From the IMG/VR virus record IMGVR_UViG_3300046336_000236, positions 1 through 40,349 of that record: a stretch of DNA of 40,349 nucleotides, one strand, 5' to 3'. A program made the translations under genes and the position numbers. The notes below the pieces were generated by a model, which did no database searches, was not told the origin of the DNA, and saw only the letters and a list, made by a program, of their open reading frames with translations. This document shows positions 38,335 through 40,349 of this stretch, in pieces (the stretch's first letter is position 1; each line of letters starts with the position of its first letter). Source of the stretch: a virus.

Positions 38335-38417
38335 TATAATAGTAAGGTTCGCGAATAGTTCGCAAATGAATGCTGAAAATATAGAAGATACGAATTTAAT
38401 TTTATTTTTTCGCTAAT

Positions 38418-38594
38418 ATGTTTTCAGAAAATGATGGCTCATTGCCTTTTGGATTAGATAATCCTACACCTCAGCATCACGAGTTCTCAGTCGCTCCTGT
38501 CCACCTTACCTACTCACAAGATAAAAAAATCTATTGGGCAAAGTTCGGAGTTCGGCGAGCTTATATGTCTTTTTGTATTAATAACCCTATTTAA
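38418..38594 (+). CDS. Small hypothetical protein
   Basis: 58 residues beginning MFSENDGSLPFGLDNPTPQH, soluble, no TGA codon. It precedes the next gene by 1 bp. No family recognised. Confidence 0.55.
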   Translation: MFSENDGSLPFGLDNPTPQHHEFSVAPVHLTYSQDKKIYWAKFGVRRAYMSFCINNPI

Positions 38595-38595
38595 T

Positions 38596-38781
38596 ATGAC
38601 TACTTTTAGAGAATTTCTTATAGATTTGCATTTGATTGATAAAATAGAACAAGATTTTGATGATTGGGTTGAAAGTATATGAGCTGATACTCTTTGAGAG
38701 TTTTTTACTCAATATATTAGTAAAATAAAAGAACCTAGAAAGCTATGAAAAATAGCGTATATTTTATTTCAAAACCAATAA
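38596..38781 (+). CDS. Small hypothetical protein running into repeat R
   Basis: 61 residues, acidic helical protein with three TGA-Gly codons (ESIGADTLGEFF). Its last 15 codons and stop lie inside repeat R copy 2, so this is probably the native context of the repeat. Function unknown. Confidence 0.6.
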
Positions 38782-38975
38782 CCAATAATAAATATGCACT
38801 CACTCACACTCATAGATCGTCGCATCCACGATATAGAAAACAAACTCACTCGTATTCGTAGCGGAGAATACAATCTCCGATGTACAGATCAGGTGAGAAC
38901 GGCACTAGGGATAATCTTGGTACAGTTGGAGGAAGAAAAGTATAATATAATGTATAACTAAAACACATATGCAAA
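38734..38975. repeat. 242-bp direct repeat R, copy 2
   Basis: Identical to bases 1-242. The segment from this copy to the next (38734-40222, 1489 bp) is bounded by direct repeats, so recombination between the copies could delete it as a circle or amplify it. Confidence 0.95.
38794..38961 (+). CDS. Small charged protein in repeat R, copy 2
   Basis: Identical to the 55-residue product at 61-228. Followed after 7 bp by the second membrane-protein paralogue. Complete sequence identity while the following genes have diverged implies recent duplication or conversion limited to the repeat. Confidence 0.7.
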   Translation: MHSLTLIDRRIHDIENKLTRIRSGEYNLRCTDQVRTALGIILVQLEEEKYNIMYN

Positions 38976-39313
38976 AAACTATAAAAACACCTCTCATCGT
39001 CAATTTCATATTCATTTCGATCATAGCACTCGGTGCTATCGCATTTATTAGTGCCTATGAGGTATCTCACGCATCCACCACGAGCTCCTATTGCCAGAGA
39101 CAGTATAACTTGTCTTTTACTCAAAAACTCTTGCCAGTAGCTCAGAAAAGATGCTCTAGTGAATTTGAGAGGATTACGAGAGAGTGAACTCTCAGTCAAT
39201 CTGCTCATAAAAGAGTGAGACTACACAGAGATCGAAGCGGAACTACTCAGACAATGCAAACTCTCAGGAGATACAATAGATATTGTCATCTTTGGACTAG
39301 TAAAAGCAGATAA
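38969..39313 (+). CDS. Membrane-anchored small protein, paralogue B, with altered end
   Basis: The first 73 codons are homologous to paralogue A at 236: signal-anchor helix (IVNFIFISIIALGAIAFISA), then SSYCQRQYNLSFTQ and LLPVAQKRC. After ITRE a TGA-Gly is followed by about 40 codons of Arg-rich sequence that overlap the real frame of the next gene, so this tail is probably junk created by fusion with downstream DNA. It likely arose by duplication followed by deletion. Under the standard code it would end neatly at that TGA; with TGA = Gly it runs on to 39313. Confidence 0.5.
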
Positions 39314-39515
39314 TGAGGACGAGATAAAAAAAGCTCGTCAGGTGCTTGGACTCACAATGCAAGACTATTGTCGTACATTTCATTATATAGCAGACTCTAT
39401 AAATAATGCTTTGTATCAGAGATACTGAGTAAAATCACGATCTGATCTCACTCTTGCACAATTACAAGAAGAGATAGAAAGCTATAAAACAGCTATCCGA
39501 ACAGGTCAAAGCTAA
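39159..39515 (+). CDS. Hypothetical helical protein, start uncertain
   Basis: 118 residues from a GTG inside paralogue B. The convincing part begins near LRESELSVNLLIKEGDYTEI and continues through VIFGLVKADNEDEIKKARQV to LAQLQEEIESYKTAIRT. TGA-Gly codons are in frame. The proper start may have been lost when the paralogue was fused here. Function unknown. Confidence 0.55.
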
Positions 39516-39533
39516 TTATTAACAAAACAATTT

Positions 39534-40118
39534 ATGTCAAAATATATACTCACAGATGTCTCAATAGATTTTATGTGAAAAAAACTGTTTCAGATTAAAG
39601 CAACACAATCATTTTGAAATATCTCAGAATGAGAACTCGGTGGATATGTAGAGTCAGAGAAAAATCTCGCTCAGGTATTTTGAGACGCTTGGGTATTTTG
39701 AGACGCTCGGGTATTTTGAGACGCTCAGGTATTTTGAGACGCTTGGGTATTTTGAGACGCTTGGGTATTTTGAGACGCTTGGGTATTTTGAGACGCTTGG
39801 GTATTTTGAGACGCTCGGGTATCTTGAGACGCTCGGGTATCTTGAGACGCTCGGGTATCTTGAGACGCTCGGGTATTTTGAGACGCTTGGGTATCTGCAA
39901 AAAAATCCTTTACGAAATGATGGTTTATTGGTGGAGATGATACCGAAAAAATAACGAAACTTTCTCACGAAGAAGTTTGAAATACATATTGGAAATCTAA
40001 TTATGTCTTAGGTGATTATGAGATATTAGATATAGAAAAGGAAGAAGTACCAGATATCTCAGGCAAAGAAGTCACTATCACTATAGACGGAAAAGAATAC
40101 AAAGCAATAATCCAATAA
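39534..40118 (+). CDS. Left-handed beta-helix-like protein of glycine hexapeptide repeats
   Basis: 194 residues. After an N-terminal region ending ISEGELGGYVESEKNLA come twelve hexapeptides of the form [QWR]V[FS]GDA (about residues 47-118), then a globular C-terminus (GWFIGGDDTEKI ... DGKEYKAIIQ). Such repeats form a left-handed beta-helix in other proteins, and similar LGGYVE-plus-repeat proteins occur in phages with unknown function. The glycine of every unit is encoded by TGA, so the standard code gives only fragments. The 18-bp DNA units are nearly identical, so unit number can change by slippage or recombination. Confidence 0.75.
39672..39887. repeat. 18-bp tandem repeat, 12 units
   Basis: Twelve head-to-tail 18-bp units with consensus GGTATTTTGAGACGCTYG. 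They differ only at a few positions, mainly C/T, A/G before GGTA and TTT/TCT. In frame in the gene at 39534, each encodes one hexapeptide. Not a CRISPR: there are no spacers and the units are coding. Confidence 0.95.
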
Positions 40119-40163
40119 ATACCAATATCGCACGAGCCGACTGCTCGGAATAAATTAAAACAA

Positions 40164-40244
40164 ATGTATAATGCAAAATCTCTCCTCGTCTCAGGATTCA
40201 TCATTGCTCTCATCTCCTCTATCCTAGAAAGCTATGAAAAATAG
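40164..40244 (+). CDS. Short hydrophobic protein truncated by repeat R
   Basis: 26 residues, a single hydrophobic helix (LLVSGFIIALISSIL). The last 7 codons and the stop lie within repeat R (across the circular junction, bases 1-22). It looks like the start of a signal-anchored protein cut short when the repeat was copied here. Confidence 0.45.
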   Translation: MYNAKSLLVSGFIIALISSILESYEK

Positions 40245-40349
40245 CGTATATTTTATTTCAAAACCAATAACCAATAATAAATATGCACTCACTCACACTC
40301 ATAGATCGTCGCATCCACGATATAGAAAACAAACTCACTCGTATTCGTA
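40223..40349. repeat. 127-bp end overlap (circular closure)
   Basis: Identical to bases 1-127. 127 is a usual largest k-mer of short-read assemblers, so this is most simply the overlap of a circular assembly graph and not a third biological copy. It contains the first 22 codons of the 55-codon gene (ATG at 40283), cut by the window end. Confidence 0.9.

Noticed and set aside
39672-39887. CRISPR-like array
   Set aside because: The 18-bp units are contiguous without spacers and encode hexapeptides in frame.
1-40222. Widespread pseudogenes or decaying prophage
   Set aside because: All breaks are TGA codons at conserved glycines; frames are intact with genetic code 25, while TAA and TAG occur only at gene ends.
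1-40349. Integrase, excisionase or repressor (temperate phage)
   Set aside because: No recombinase or CI-like protein was recognised in any retranslated gene, and no attachment-site pair was seen.

Overview
The window looks like one complete genome of a small tailed phage with a siphovirus-like gene order. It infects a bacterium that reads TGA as glycine (genetic code 25, Gracilibacteria or Absconditabacteria/SR1, within the Patescibacteria/CPR). Under the standard code nearly every gene is broken. With TGA as Gly they become full-length, and TGA falls on invariant glycines (Walker A loops, HNH and papain motifs, each unit of a hexapeptide repeat). All coding calls below use TGA = Gly. Bases 1-127 recur as 40223-40349, so the contig closes into a circle of 40,222 bp.

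Layout. (1) 1-6834, plus strand: many small accessory and lysis-related genes, including an exported amidase plus lytic transglycosylase endolysin, a lysozyme-like protein, a probable Acb2/Tad1-type anti-defence protein, HNH endonucleases, a two-helix membrane protein and a lipoprotein. A tRNA with anticodon UCA, fit to read TGA, is split by an HNH gene. (2) 7023-11598, minus strand: second lysis and membrane cassette with a papain-like cysteine peptidase, an M23 peptidase and a holin-like protein, interrupted by a plus-strand NUMOD4-HNH gene. (3) 11612-31677, minus strand: virion module. In transcription order from 31677 it runs a small protein, TerS, TerL, an unknown, portal, a large fibre, a coiled-coil appendage protein, prohead protease fused to a scaffold-like region, capsid, head-tail joining proteins, tail terminator, tail tube, chaperone, tape measure, Dit-like, hub-like, and fibre/baseplate proteins ending in a beta-propeller fibre. 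(4) 31700-32300: divergent control region and probable origin with iterons and an AT-rich stretch. (5) 32308-38040, plus strand: replication genes (TOPRIM primase/SF3 helicase, Pif1/RecD-like helicase, SF2 helicase, VRR-NUC nuclease, SSB-like). (6) 38041-40222: a strong terminator, a possible structured RNA and accessory genes around a second copy of a 242-bp repeat, including a protein made of glycine-rich hexapeptides.

The two arms diverge from the control region and converge near 6830. Ten sigma70-type promoters share a 16-bp spacer. Three sit 6 bp before an ATG and imply leaderless mRNAs, and Shine-Dalgarno sites are generally absent. I see no integrase, repressor or DNA polymerase, so a lytic phage using the host polymerase is most likely. 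The most unusual features are the split UCA tRNA, two HNH genes that each separate a displaced gene start from a complete second version of that gene, and pseudoknotted leader RNAs downstream of the phage promoters.
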